Source of the DNA: Thermoplasmata archaeon
GTDB lineage: Archaea; Thermoplasmatota; Thermoplasmata; Lutacidiplasmatales; UBA184
Reading direction: 5' to 3'
Assembly (NCBI GenBank): GCA_030040915.1
Contig: JASHSI010000050.1
Coordinates: forward strand, 1 to 34,707
Length of the DNA stretch: 34,707 nt
The position numbers and the translations under genes were made by a program. Of this stretch, positions 9,070-18,011 are shown piece after piece (within the stretch, counting starts at the first letter, position 1; every line of letters begins with the position of its first letter). The notes beneath the pieces were generated by a model. That model saw nothing but the letters and a program-made list of their open reading frames with translations, ran no database searches and was not told the origin of the DNA.

Positions 9070-10494
9070 ATGGCGCAGGCGGCCGAACCCGAGGTCGGAG
9101 CGGAGCCTCCGACCCGTCGGAAGGGCCGCACGGCGGCGCGCGAGGCCGGCCGGACCGAGGCGATCAGCGAGCGGTCGCTGAAGCTCGCGCGCTTCTACCA
9201 GGGGAAGATCGAGACCGTCCCGAAGGTGCCGGTCCGCAGCCTCGCCGACTTCTCGCTCTGGTACACCCCCGGCATCGCGGAGGTCTCCCGCCAGATCGCC
9301 GCGGAGCCGGACCGGGCGTTCGAGCTCACCGGCCGCTGGAACACGATCGCGGTGGTCACCGACGGCAGTCGGGTGCTCGGCCTCGGGGACATCGGCCCCC
9401 GGGCCGCCCTCCCCGTGATGGAGGGGAAGGCGCTCCTGTTCAAGTTCCTGGGCGGGGTCGACGCGATCCCCGTTCCGGTCGACACGAGGACGGCGCCGGA
9501 GCTCGTCGAGACCGTCCTGCGCCTCGCCCCCGCGTTCGGCGGGATCAATCTCGAGGACATCGCCTCGCCGAAGTGCTTCGAGGTGCTCGAGGAGCTCCAG
9601 AAGCGCCTGCCGATCCCGGTCTGGCACGACGACCAGCTCGGGACCGCCGCAGCCACGGTGGCGGGGCTCCTGAACGCGCTCCACCTCACCGACCGGTCGA
9701 TCGGGTCGACCCGGACCGTGCTCCTCGGGGCCGGGGCCGCGAACATCGCCACGGCCCGCCTCCTGATCGCGCTCGGGCACGACCCGCGCCGGATCACGCT
9801 CGTCGACCACCGGGGGATCCTCCACGGGGAGCGCGACGACATCGACGAGATCATGCTCCACAACCGCTGGAAGTACCGGCTCGCGCTGCAGACCCACGGG
9901 GGCGGCCGGACCGGCGACCTCGACTCGGCCCTCGAGGGAGCGGACGTCCTCCTCGCGGCGTCGACGCCCGTACCGGGGACCGTGACCCCGGAGCACGTCC
10001 GCACGATGGCCGCCCGACCGATCGTCTTCGCGCTCGCGAACCCTCTCCCCGAGATCTGGCCGGCCGAGGCGACGGCGGCGGGCGCGGCGGTGGTGGCGAC
10101 CGGCCGCTCCGACTTCCCGAACCAGGTCAACAACTCTCTCGTCTTCCCGGCCGTCTTCCGGGGCGTTCTCGACGCCCGGGCCCGCTCGATCCCCGACGAT
10201 CTCGTCCTCACGGCGGCCCGGGAGCTCGCGAGGCACGGGCGGGACGCCGGGCTCTCCGCCGACCACTTGCTGCCGACGATGGACGAACGGTCCGTCTTCC
10301 CCCATGTCGCAGCGGCCGTCGCGGAGAAGGCGGTGGAGCTCGGGCTCGCCCGGCACCGCCTGACGCGGGAGGAGTACTACGCTCGGGCCGTCGAGCGGAT
10401 GGGCCGCGCGGCCCGCCTCGTCCGGACCCTCGCGAAGGGGGGCCTCACCGATCCGATGCCGGACGAGAAGGGCCGTCGGAAGCGTACCGCATGA
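9070..10494 (+). CDS. Malic enzyme (malate dehydrogenase, oxaloacetate-decarboxylating)
   Basis: YQGKIETVPKVPVRSLADFSLWYTPGIAEVSRQI, GDIGPRAALPVMEGKALLFKFLGGVDAIP, WHDDQLGTAAATVAGLLNAL, GRSDFPNQVNNSLVFPAVFRGVLD. Confidence 0.92.
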   Translation: MAQAAEPEVGAEPPTRRKGRTAAREAGRTEAISERSLKLARFYQGKIETVPKVPVRSLADFSLWYTPGIAEVSRQIAAEPDRAFELTGRWNTIAVVTDGSRVLGLGDIGPRAALPVMEGKALLFKFLGGVDAIPVPVDTRTAPELVETVLRLAPAFGGINLEDIASPKCFEVLEELQKRLPIPVWHDDQLGTAAATVAGLLNALHLTDRSIGSTRTVLLGAGAANIATARLLIALGHDPRRITLVDHRGILHGERDDIDEIMLHNRWKYRLALQTHGGGRTGDLDSALEGADVLLAASTPVPGTVTPEHVRTMAARPIVFALANPLPEIWPAEATAAGAAVVATGRSDFPNQVNNSLVFPAVFRGVLDARARSIPDDLVLTAARELARHGRDAGLSADHLLPTMDERSVFPHVAAAVAEKAVELGLARHRLTREEYYARAVERMGRAARLVRTLAKGGLTDPMPDEKGRRKRTA

Positions 10495-11000
10495 CCGAGA
10501 ACCAGACCCCGGAAGCGCCCCCGGCGATCCACCTTCGACCGGCGACAACGAAGGACATCCCGTCGCTCGTGCCGCTCCTCGTCCGCCTGAAGCGGCTCAA
10601 CGAGGAGTTCGACCCGCTCCTCAAGGTCCGCGAGGACGCCGCGGAGCGGGCCGCCGAGGTGCTCGCCGCCGACATCGCGAACCCGAAGGCCGTGGTGCTG
10701 GCGGCCGAGGGGGTCGGCCCCGACAAGGACCGGATCGTCGGCGTGGTGCGCGCCCAGGTCCGGGAGCGGAAGTTCTACTTCCCCGAGAATGAGGGCGTGA
10801 TCCTCGACATCTACCTCCTCCCGCTCTACCGTCGCCGGGGGGTCGGGGAGTTCCTCCTCAAGGAGACGACCGCCCGGTTGAAGTCGCTCGGCGCCGGCGT
10901 CGTCACCGCCGAGTTCCCGACGCAGAACGAGATCGCGGTCCGATTCTACCAGAAGCGGGGGTTCCGGTCCATCACCTCCCTCCACGCCCGCTCGCTGTAG
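10491..11000 (+). CDS. GNAT family N-acetyltransferase
   Basis: ILDIYLLPLYRRRGVGEFLLKETTARLKSLGAGVVTAEFPTQNEIAVRFYQKRGFR; 4-nt overlap with malic enzyme. Confidence 0.88.
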   Translation: MTENQTPEAPPAIHLRPATTKDIPSLVPLLVRLKRLNEEFDPLLKVREDAAERAAEVLAADIANPKAVVLAAEGVGPDKDRIVGVVRAQVRERKFYFPENEGVILDIYLLPLYRRRGVGEFLLKETTARLKSLGAGVVTAEFPTQNEIAVRFYQKRGFRSITSLHARSL

Positions 11001-11010
11001 CCGCCCGCCC

Positions 11011-11031
11011 CCGGGCCCGACGGGGGCCCGG
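11011..11031 (+). terminator. Possible hairpin downstream of GNAT gene
   Basis: CCGGGCCC-GACGG-GGGCCCGG, 8-bp perfect stem, 5-nt loop, 10 nt after stop codon; no T-tract. Confidence 0.25.
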
Positions 11032-11116
11032 CTCCCGTGGCCGGGCGCTCGGCCGGCCCGATCCCCGCCTTCTCCGGAGGGCGAAGCTATAGTCCGGGCG
11101 GCTTGGTCGCCGGGCG

Positions 11117-12091
11117 ATGCCCGCGCGCGCGACCGCCGAGAGCGCCCCCGCCGAGCCGAAGTACCTGCGGCGGGGGAAGGTCAAGGAGGTCTACGAGATC
11201 TCCCCCACCGAGCTCGAGTTCCGCTTCACGAACGACATCTCCGTCTTCGACAAGCACATCCCGAGCGAGATCCCCCACAAGGGGGAGGCGCTCGCGCAGA
11301 CCGCCGCCCACTGGTTCGAGCTCTGCGGCCGCCTCAAGGTCCCGCACCACTACCTGCGCCTCAATGGGCCCCGGGCGATGCGGGTGCGCCGGGTCCGGAT
11401 CGTGCCGAAGCCCGCCACGCTCGGGCCGAACCCGAAGGACTACCTCGTGCCGCTCGAGTTCATCATGCGCTACTACCTCGCCGGCTCGATGTGGGACCGG
11501 GTGAAGGCCGGCAAGGTCAAGCCCGAGGAGCTCGGGTTCAACGGCGGCCAGCCGCTCCGCTACGGCGAGGCGCTCCCCGAGCCGTTCTTCGAGATGACGA
11601 CGAAGCTCGAGGCGGTCGACCGGCCGGTGACGACCGCCGAGGCGCTCTCCCTCGCCGCGATCGACAAGGCGCGCCTCCGCGAGATCGAGGAGATGATCCG
11701 CAAGATCGACGCGGCGATGTCGAAGGAGATCGAGCCGAGGGGGCTCCTCCATGTCGACGGCAAGAAGGAGTTCGGGGTCGATTCGGACGGCCGGGTCATG
11801 GTCGTCGACACGTTCGGCACGGCCGACGAGGACCGATTCTGGGACAAGGGGGCGTACGAGCGGGGCCGGCAGGTGGAGTTCTCGAAGGAGTTCGTCCGCC
11901 AGCACTACCGGACGAGCGGCTACTACGACGCGCTGATGCAGGCGCGCGAGGGCGGCGCGGCCGAGCCGGCGATCCCGCCGCTCCCCCCACTCGTGATCGA
12001 CGAGGTGAGCCGGCTCTACACGACGGTATTCCAGCGGCTCACCGGGGAGCCGTTCCGCTCGACCGACGGGACCTCGGCCGGGGTCAAGTAG
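11117..12091 (+). CDS. purC: Phosphoribosylaminoimidazole-succinocarboxamide synthase
   Basis: [72 protein letters not shown]. Confidence 0.93.
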   Translation: MPARATAESAPAEPKYLRRGKVKEVYEISPTELEFRFTNDISVFDKHIPSEIPHKGEALAQTAAHWFELCGRLKVPHHYLRLNGPRAMRVRRVRIVPKPATLGPNPKDYLVPLEFIMRYYLAGSMWDRVKAGKVKPEELGFNGGQPLRYGEALPEPFFEMTTKLEAVDRPVTTAEALSLAAIDKARLREIEEMIRKIDAAMSKEIEPRGLLHVDGKKEFGVDSDGRVMVVDTFGTADEDRFWDKGAYERGRQVEFSKEFVRQHYRTSGYYDALMQAREGGAAEPAIPPLPPLVIDEVSRLYTTVFQRLTGEPFRSTDGTSAGVK

Positions 12092-12170
12092 GCCGCCCCG
12101 GCCTCCGCCCATCCTCCGGCGTTTCTCGGGCCTCCCCTCCCTTTATCTCTCCGACCGTCGGTCGGCGGCC

Positions 12171-13169
12171 GTGGTCCAGAAGAGCGCCACCCGAGCATCC
12201 CCCCCCGCGCCGGCCGAGGAGCCCCCGAAGCACGAGGTCGCCCTCGAGGACCTCGCGGGGGTCGGCGCCACGACCGCCGACAAGCTCCGCGAGGCCGGCT
12301 ACACCGACCTCATGGAGCTCGCGACCGCCTCCCCGGGCGACGTCGCGGAGGCGGCGGAGATCGGCGCGGCGGCCGCCCAGAAGATCATCGCCGAGGCGCG
12401 CCGGCTCGCCGATGTCGGGAGCTTCGAGAACGGCACGGTCCTTCTGGAGCGGCGCAAGAAGCTCGGCCGGATCAGCGCGAGCTCGAGCGCCCTCGACGAG
12501 CTTCTGGGGGGCGGGATCGAGACGATGGCGATCACGGAGTTCGCCGGCGAGTTCGGGACCGGCAAGACCCAGATCGCCCACCAGGTCGCGGTGAACGTCC
12601 AGCTTCCCGTGGGCCAGGGCGGGCTCGCCGGGGAGACGGTCTACATCGACACCGAGAGCACGTTCCGCCCCGAGCGGGTCGTCGACATGGCGAAGGCCAC
12701 CGGCCTCGAACCCGGCCCGGCCCTCGAGAAGATCCACATCGCCCGCGCGTACAACTCGAACCACCAGATGCTCCTCGTCCAGAAGGCGCAGGAGCTCGCG
12801 CGCACGCGCCCCATCCGCCTCATCGTCGTCGACTCGTTGACCGCCCACTTCCGCAGCGAGTACATGGGCCGCGGCGAGCTCGCTCCCCGCCAGCAGCTCC
12901 TCAACAAGCATCTCCACGAGCTCCTGAAGTTCGGCGACACCTACAACGCGGCGATCCTCGTCACGAACCAGGTCTCGTCCCGTCCGGACATCCTCTTCGG
13001 CGACCCGACCCGCCCGATCGGCGGGAACATCGTCGCCCACGCGGCGACCTACCGGGTCTACCTGCGGAAGTCGAAGCCCCCGAAGCGGATCGCCCGCCTG
13101 ATCGACTCGCCGAACCTCCCCGAGGGGGAGGCGGTCTTCTCCCTCACGGCCGACGGGATCCGCGAGTAG
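12171..13169 (+). CDS. radA: DNA repair and recombination protein RadA
   Basis: HhH N-terminus ([17 protein letters not shown]), Walker [40 protein letters not shown] start. Confidence 0.96.
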   Translation: MVQKSATRASPPAPAEEPPKHEVALEDLAGVGATTADKLREAGYTDLMELATASPGDVAEAAEIGAAAAQKIIAEARRLADVGSFENGTVLLERRKKLGRISASSSALDELLGGGIETMAITEFAGEFGTGKTQIAHQVAVNVQLPVGQGGLAGETVYIDTESTFRPERVVDMAKATGLEPGPALEKIHIARAYNSNHQMLLVQKAQELARTRPIRLIVVDSLTAHFRSEYMGRGELAPRQQLLNKHLHELLKFGDTYNAAILVTNQVSSRPDILFGDPTRPIGGNIVAHAATYRVYLRKSKPPKRIARLIDSPNLPEGEAVFSLTADGIRE

Positions 13170-13830
13170 GCGCGGGCCCCGCCCCGGCGACGCGCCGAAG
13201 GGCCGCCGCCTTCACGTAGAGCCAGACACGGGCCCCGGGAGCGAGGTGGAGCTCCCGCACCGGCTCGTCCGTCACGGCGATCCGCCAGAGAGCCGCGCCG
13301 ACCCGAGCCGTGAGCAGCCTCGGTCCCTCCGGGCGGGACCGGCCCACCGACTCGACCCGGGCCGCCAGGACGTTCCGGGCGCTCGAGGGGAACCGCTGAC
13401 GGGCGATGATGATGGACTCGGGGTCGAGGAGGAGGCTCACCCGCTCCCCCTCCTCGGCCCGGAACGCGACCCGGAGCACGGGACCCCCCCGGAGCTCGAC
13501 CCGGGGGACGGGCTCCACGTGGAACGTACCTTCGAACCGGTTCGGCCTCGGGGCCGCCGCGAGCGGCCGAGCCCCGAGGAGCTCGAGCGCCTCGAACCCA
13601 CCCCGGGCGATCCGGTCGCCGAGCGGGGTCAGCCGGGTCGCGCCGTGGAGGGGACCGCCCCGGACCGCGGCGACGACCGGTCCGCCGAACGCCCGCGCGA
13701 GGCGGTGGAGGCGATACACCGCCCGGTCCCGGCTGAGGCCGATCCGCCGGGACGCCGCCACCACCCCCCGCTCCTCCCCGATCGCCCTCAGGAGGGCGAC
13801 GTCGGTCTCCGTCACGACGCTCGGACGCAT
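13144..13830 (-). CDS. ModE-like HTH plus TOBE-domain regulator
   Basis: N-terminal LysR/ModE-type HTH ([44 protein letters not shown]), C-terminal TOBE-like [13 protein letters not shown]...[16 protein letters not shown]; end of modABC operon; converges on and overlaps radA by 26 nt. Confidence 0.78.
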   Translation of the reverse strand: MRPSVVTETDVALLRAIGEERGVVAASRRIGLSRDRAVYRLHRLARAFGGPVVAAVRGGPLHGATRLTPLGDRIARGGFEALELLGARPLAAAPRPNRFEGTFHVEPVPRVELRGGPVLRVAFRAEEGERVSLLLDPESIIIARQRFPSSARNVLAARVESVGRSRPEGPRLLTARVGAALWRIAVTDEPVRELHLAPGARVWLYVKAAALRRVAGAGPAPTRGSRRP

Positions 13831-14867
13831 CGCTGCCCCCCCGCTCGAGCGTCCGGCTCGTCGCCGAGCCGTCGGACCGCCCCCGGTTCGACCCCGAACC
13901 GGATCCGCTCCCCGGCGGTGGGGAGCCGGGCGGGGGCCGCCCGGTCGAGGCGCAGCTGAACCGGAAGGCCCCCTGACCGGACCTCGATCCGAGTACCGTC
14001 CGGGCTCGGCCGGACCGCCTCGACGCTCCCCTCCCAGGCCGCGCCCGGGACCCCGGCCTCCGGGCTCGCGAACGCCACCCCCTCCGGTCCCGAGCGACCG
14101 GCGAGCCAGGCCCCGAGGGAGCCGGCCGGCTCCTGGGCGAGCTCGGTTCGGTCGAACACGTTCTCGTACCCGGCGAAGCGGGCCGCGAACGCGTCGACCG
14201 GAGCGGAGATCCACCGGGCCGGGTCCCCGCGGGTCCGCACCCGACCCGCCTCCAGGAGGAGGAAGGTGTCGGCGACGGAGAAGGCGAGGGCGGGGTCGTG
14301 GGTCACGATGACCACGGGGATCCGCTCGCGTTGGCGCAGGCGCTGGAGGGTCCGGCCGAGCTCGTCCCGGGCCAACACATCGAGGCCCTGCCACGGCTCG
14401 TCCCAGACGATGAGGGTGGGATCGGCGGCGAGGGCGCGGGCGATCGCGACCCGCTGGCGCTCCCCGCCGCTCAGCGCGGCGGGGCGACGGTCCGCGAGGG
14501 CCAGGAGGTCGAACTCCTCGAGGAGCTCACCGACGCGTCGCTTCGGATCCGGGCGGTCCCGCAGCTCCAGCGGGTAGACGATGTTCGCCCGGACCGTCCG
14601 GTGAGGGAGGAGCCCGAGCCCCTGCGGCACGTAGCCCAAGCCCCGGTGCTCCGGCGCCCACGCGGTGATGTCGCTCCCCCCGGCCAAGACGCGGCCCCCC
14701 TGGGCAGGGAGGAAGCCTGCCAAGGTCCTTAGGAGGGTGGTCTTGCCAGCCCCGGAGCGCCCGAGGACGGCGACCGCCTCCCCCGCCCCGACCGAGAGGT
14801 CGACCGGGCCCAGGTGGAACCCCCCGAGCGATGACTCGAGGCCCTCGACGGTCCACTCCGAGCTCAC
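13812..14867 (-). CDS. modC: Molybdate/tungstate ABC transporter ATP-binding protein
   Basis: VAVLGRSGAGKTTLLRTLAGF, LSGGERQRVAIARALAADPTLIVWDEP; GTG start overlapping permease stop. Confidence 0.87.
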   Translation of the reverse strand: MSSEWTVEGLESSLGGFHLGPVDLSVGAGEAVAVLGRSGAGKTTLLRTLAGFLPAQGGRVLAGGSDITAWAPEHRGLGYVPQGLGLLPHRTVRANIVYPLELRDRPDPKRRVGELLEEFDLLALADRRPAALSGGERQRVAIARALAADPTLIVWDEPWQGLDVLARDELGRTLQRLRQRERIPVVIVTHDPALAFSVADTFLLLEAGRVRTRGDPARWISAPVDAFAARFAGYENVFDRTELAQEPAGSLGAWLAGRSGPEGVAFASPEAGVPGAAWEGSVEAVRPSPDGTRIEVRSGGLPVQLRLDRAAPARLPTAGERIRFGVEPGAVRRLGDEPDARAGGQRCVRAS

Positions 14868-15766
14868 GGGACGAGGTCCCCCCGCCCCCACGGGAGCCAG
14901 CCGGACCGTTCGCCGATCCGCACGAGGAGGAACAGCGCGAAGGCGATGATGAGAAAGAAGGAGCTGACCGCGGCGGCGCCGGCGAGGTTGCCGTTCTGGA
15001 AGAGGTTGTAGATGTACACCGAGATCGTCGAGGAGACCGGGCCCGTGTACGGGCCGGCCGGATACACGGCGTAGGCGAGGATCAGGAGGCCACCGATCTC
15101 GCTCACCGCCCGGGCCCAGGAGAGGAGGAGACCGGCGACGATCCCCCGCGCGGCGAGCGGAAGGGTGACGGTGAGGAACGCCGTCGCCGGCCCGGCGCCC
15201 AGGGAGCGGGCCGACTCGAGGACCCCCGCGTCGACCGCGCGGAAGGAGAGCTCGCTCGCGAGGACGGTGTACGGGGCGCTCACGAACACCATCACGAGCA
15301 CCACCCCCCAGATCGTGTCGTAGACGGGGAAACCAATCGCCTCGGTGAACCGGTAGAGCGGCGCGCCGGGGACGAGGAGGAAGAAGAGGCCGAGCCCGAC
15401 GAGGAGGTGAGGGACGACCACCGGGAGGGTCACGAACGACTCGACGACGGAGCGACCTGGGAAGCTGCGGCGGGCGAGGAGGTAGCCCATGGGGATGGCG
15501 AACACGACGCTGACGAGGACGGCGATCCCCGAGGCGAGCAGCGTGAGCCCGATCGCCTGGCGCACGCTCGCGCTCTCGGCGGCCTGCCAGAGGTCGTGGG
15601 CCGGGGCGTAGGTGAACAGGGCGACGATCGGGAGCAGGAAGAGGAGGGCGAGCGATCCCGAGAGCACGATCTCGAGGGCGAGCCAGGCGCGCCCGGCAGG
15701 GAAACGCCCGGGCCGTCCCCGTCTCCGCGGGGTCCCGGGGACTAGCTCAGGAACGCGCTCGCCCAT
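14864..15766 (-). CDS. modB: Molybdate/tungstate ABC transporter permease
   Basis: EAA-type loop ESARSLGAGPATAFLTVTLPLAARGIVAGLLLSWARAVSEIGGLLILAY, multiple TM helices. Confidence 0.88.
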   Translation of the reverse strand: MGERVPELVPGTPRRRGRPGRFPAGRAWLALEIVLSGSLALLFLLPIVALFTYAPAHDLWQAAESASVRQAIGLTLLASGIAVLVSVVFAIPMGYLLARRSFPGRSVVESFVTLPVVVPHLLVGLGLFFLLVPGAPLYRFTEAIGFPVYDTIWGVVLVMVFVSAPYTVLASELSFRAVDAGVLESARSLGAGPATAFLTVTLPLAARGIVAGLLLSWARAVSEIGGLLILAYAVYPAGPYTGPVSSTISVYIYNLFQNGNLAGAAAVSSFFLIIAFALFLLVRIGERSGWLPWGRGDLVP

Positions 15767-16836
15767 GCCGGCAGGGCCACCACGTCGGGGGCCAGCACCG
15801 ACGGCACTTCACTCGGATGGTCGGACCATCCGGGGAAGATCGGGGTGATCGCCCCGCCCTGGGCGAGGATCGCGTCCCCCTGCGGGGAGAGCAGGAGGTG
15901 GATGAACTCGGCGCCGAGAGTCGGGTTCGGCGCGTTCGACGGGATCGTGACCGCGAAGAGGACCGGCGCCGGCACGACCGAGGCGAGGCCCCCCGAGGAG
16001 GCGACGATCGTCGTGGAGAGCTTTGCGTAGTCCGCGAGCGCGGTTGAGTTGTTCGAGGCGAGGCCGACGATCGGGTTCATCGAGACGAAGCTCAGGTGGT
16101 TCACCACCGCGTACGATCGGTAGGTGATGAGCGCCGAGACGACGCCCGTGTTGAGGAGCGAGGCTGCATCCGACTCGTGCTCGGGGAGCGTCGTGGCGGA
16201 GCTCGGGACCGCGGGCTGGCCCGCCGTGCCCCCGTACAGGACCGAGTAGTAGGCGTTCGTATTGCCCCCGTCGTAGAGGAGCCCCTGGAGCTCGAGGCTG
16301 AAGATCTCGTTGTAGCCGTTCGGGTCGGTCGAGGCGTTCCAGACCGCGAACGGCGCGTTCCCGTGGGTCGTCACGTCGGTGACGAGGTCCGCGCCCCAGT
16401 TCGATTCGTTGATCCCGCTGAAGGCGGCGATCGAGGGGTTGTAGCAGAGCACCTCCGGCGAGCTCCCGAAGACGATCTCGGTGGTCGCGAACTTCGGCTC
16501 GAGGAGCTCGGGGGCCAGGCGGAAATCGGCCAGCGCGGCCACGTCGGCCTTCGCACTCAGGGAGGTGATCGCGGTGGTGATGTCGAGCGAGCCCTCGTAG
16601 GTCTGGGCCGCGGACGGGGCCGAGATCCCGCTGGTCTCGTTCACGAGGTCGCTCGCGACCTCCGGGAAGAGCCCGTTGAGGGATCCGGCGGCGAGGACGC
16701 TCAACGTCGAGTTCTCCGCGGCGGCCGGTTGCGCCGCCGGGCTCGTCTTGTACTCGTACCCTCCGACGAACCCCGCGGCCCCCGCCACCGCGGCCACCAC
16801 GATCACGAGCACGACGAGCACTGCCTTCGCCACCAT
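15742..16836 (-). CDS. Molybdate/tungstate-type substrate-binding protein (ModA/WtpA-like)
   Basis: N-terminal TM/signal anchor, LSVLAAGSLNGLFPEVASDL, AKADVAALADFRL; first gene of the operon. Confidence 0.82.
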   Translation of the reverse strand: MVAKAVLVVLVIVVAAVAGAAGFVGGYEYKTSPAAQPAAAENSTLSVLAAGSLNGLFPEVASDLVNETSGISAPSAAQTYEGSLDITTAITSLSAKADVAALADFRLAPELLEPKFATTEIVFGSSPEVLCYNPSIAAFSGINESNWGADLVTDVTTHGNAPFAVWNASTDPNGYNEIFSLELQGLLYDGGNTNAYYSVLYGGTAGQPAVPSSATTLPEHESDAASLLNTGVVSALITYRSYAVVNHLSFVSMNPIVGLASNNSTALADYAKLSTTIVASSGGLASVVPAPVLFAVTIPSNAPNPTLGAEFIHLLLSPQGDAILAQGGAITPIFPGWSDHPSEVPSVLAPDVVALPAWASAFLS

Positions 16837-16848
16837 CGATGTGGGCGA

Positions 16849-16864
16849 TTAACACATCGGTTAA
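16849..16864. promoter_or_regulatory. Inverted repeat TTAAC-N6-GTTAA overlapping the predicted TATA/start region of modA
   Basis: ttaac acatcg gttaa read directly, 13-28 nt upstream of the modA ATG. Confidence 0.4.
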
Positions 16865-16892
16865 AGGGTTGCGGCCTCCGCCGCGGGCCCGC

Positions 16893-17381
16893 CTAGAACG
16901 AGCGCCGACGCCCGGGGGGGTCGTAGCACGCGACGACCCGCCCGACGAGGCGTTCCAGGGGCACCGGCCCGAACTTCCGGCTGTCGCGGGAGCGCTCCGG
17001 GGCGTCGCCGACGACGAAGACCGATCCGGCCGGCAGGTCGACCGCCTCGACGGAGTCCGGAGGAGGCGGCGTATCCTCGTCCGGCGGGGCGGGCCCGCCG
17101 AGCCCGTGTCGGTTTAACCAGAACCGGCCCGGGCCGACCCCCGCGACGCGCTTGACGAGCCAGCGGCGCGGCGCGTCCGGGTCCACGAGGACCACGAGAT
17201 CCCCCGCTCGGGGGCCCCCCACCCGGAGGGCCGCCCGGTCGATCCAGAGGCGGTCCCCCGGGCGCAGCGTGGGCTCCATGCTTTGGTCGTGGACCTCGAC
17301 CCGTCCCCTCCGCCACCATGGCGGCGCGGGGGCGGGACCGAACGGGTCCGTCGATCCATCGGCCCCGGTGTCGCTCGGCAT
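16893..17381 (-). CDS. SodX-like soluble S26-family signal peptidase (putative NiSOD maturation protease)
   Basis: DQSMEPTLRPGDRLWIDR (Ser), WLVKRVAGV (Lys), VFVVGDAPERSRDSRKFGPVPLERLVGRV; no obvious TM helix; divergent from sodN. Confidence 0.78.
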   Translation of the reverse strand: MPSDTGADGSTDPFGPAPAPPWWRRGRVEVHDQSMEPTLRPGDRLWIDRAALRVGGPRAGDLVVLVDPDAPRRWLVKRVAGVGPGRFWLNRHGLGGPAPPDEDTPPPPDSVEAVDLPAGSVFVVGDAPERSRDSRKFGPVPLERLVGRVVACYDPPGRRRSF

Positions 17382-17411
17382 CCTTATCCGAGGGTCCAAC
17401 CTCGCGGGCTC

Positions 17412-17945
17412 ATGTACGCCTCGACCCCGTCGACCTCGGTCGCGAACCGCTTCCTAGACGCTGTCTTCCGACCCCGCCCCGTCCACGCGCACTGCGACAT
17501 CCCGTGCGGGATCTACGACCCCCACGAGGCGCAGATTGGCGCGCTCACGGTGCTTCGGATGGACCAGCTGATCGGGGAGCTTCCGATGCCGGCGATGGAC
17601 GCGAAGCCCGAGGAGCGCGCGGCGTATGCCTCCAAGCTCGCCCGGTACACGGCCGTGAAGGAGGCCCACTCCGAGCGGGTCAAGGCGGAGGTCCGCGTCA
17701 TCTGGGGGGACTACTTCACCCCGGACCATGCGAAGAACTTCCCTCAGGTCCACGACCTCGTCTGGAAGATCCTGAAACAGGCGTCGAAGGCCCGCCAGGG
17801 GACCGCGATCGCGGACGCCCAGGAGCTCGTCAAGCTCGTCCAGGAGTTCTCCGAGCTGTTCTGGCAGAGCAAGGGCGCGAAGACCAAGCGCCAGCCGTCG
17901 CTGCAGAAGTCCGGCGGGGAGATCGTCTACCCGGTCGGCGCGTAG
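17412..17945 (+). CDS. sodN: Nickel-containing superoxide dismutase precursor
   Basis: Ni-hook HCDIPCGIYDP preceded by 26-residue leader ending ...RPVHA; ATG at 17412. Confidence 0.94.
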   Translation: MYASTPSTSVANRFLDAVFRPRPVHAHCDIPCGIYDPHEAQIGALTVLRMDQLIGELPMPAMDAKPEERAAYASKLARYTAVKEAHSERVKAEVRVIWGDYFTPDHAKNFPQVHDLVWKILKQASKARQGTAIADAQELVKLVQEFSELFWQSKGAKTKRQPSLQKSGGEIVYPVGA

Positions 17946-18011
17946 GCGCGCTGGCCACTGGGCCGAGCGAACGGGGTTGGGGCGGGCCGGAGGACCGGGC
18001 GCGGCCGGGCC

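Noticed and set aside
8946-11000. 684-aa plus-strand ORF
   Set aside because: Only the last 169 aa (10491-11000) form a real GNAT; upstream part is an alternative frame of malic enzyme
11011-11031. GC hairpin after GNAT as an unusual element
   Set aside because: 8-bp GC stem in very GC-rich spacer without T-tract; weak terminator-like signal only, kept as low-confidence feature
13144-13169. 26-nt convergent overlap of radA and modE-like gene as a regulatory feature
   Set aside because: Short tail-to-tail overlaps are common in compact archaeal genomes; no further signal
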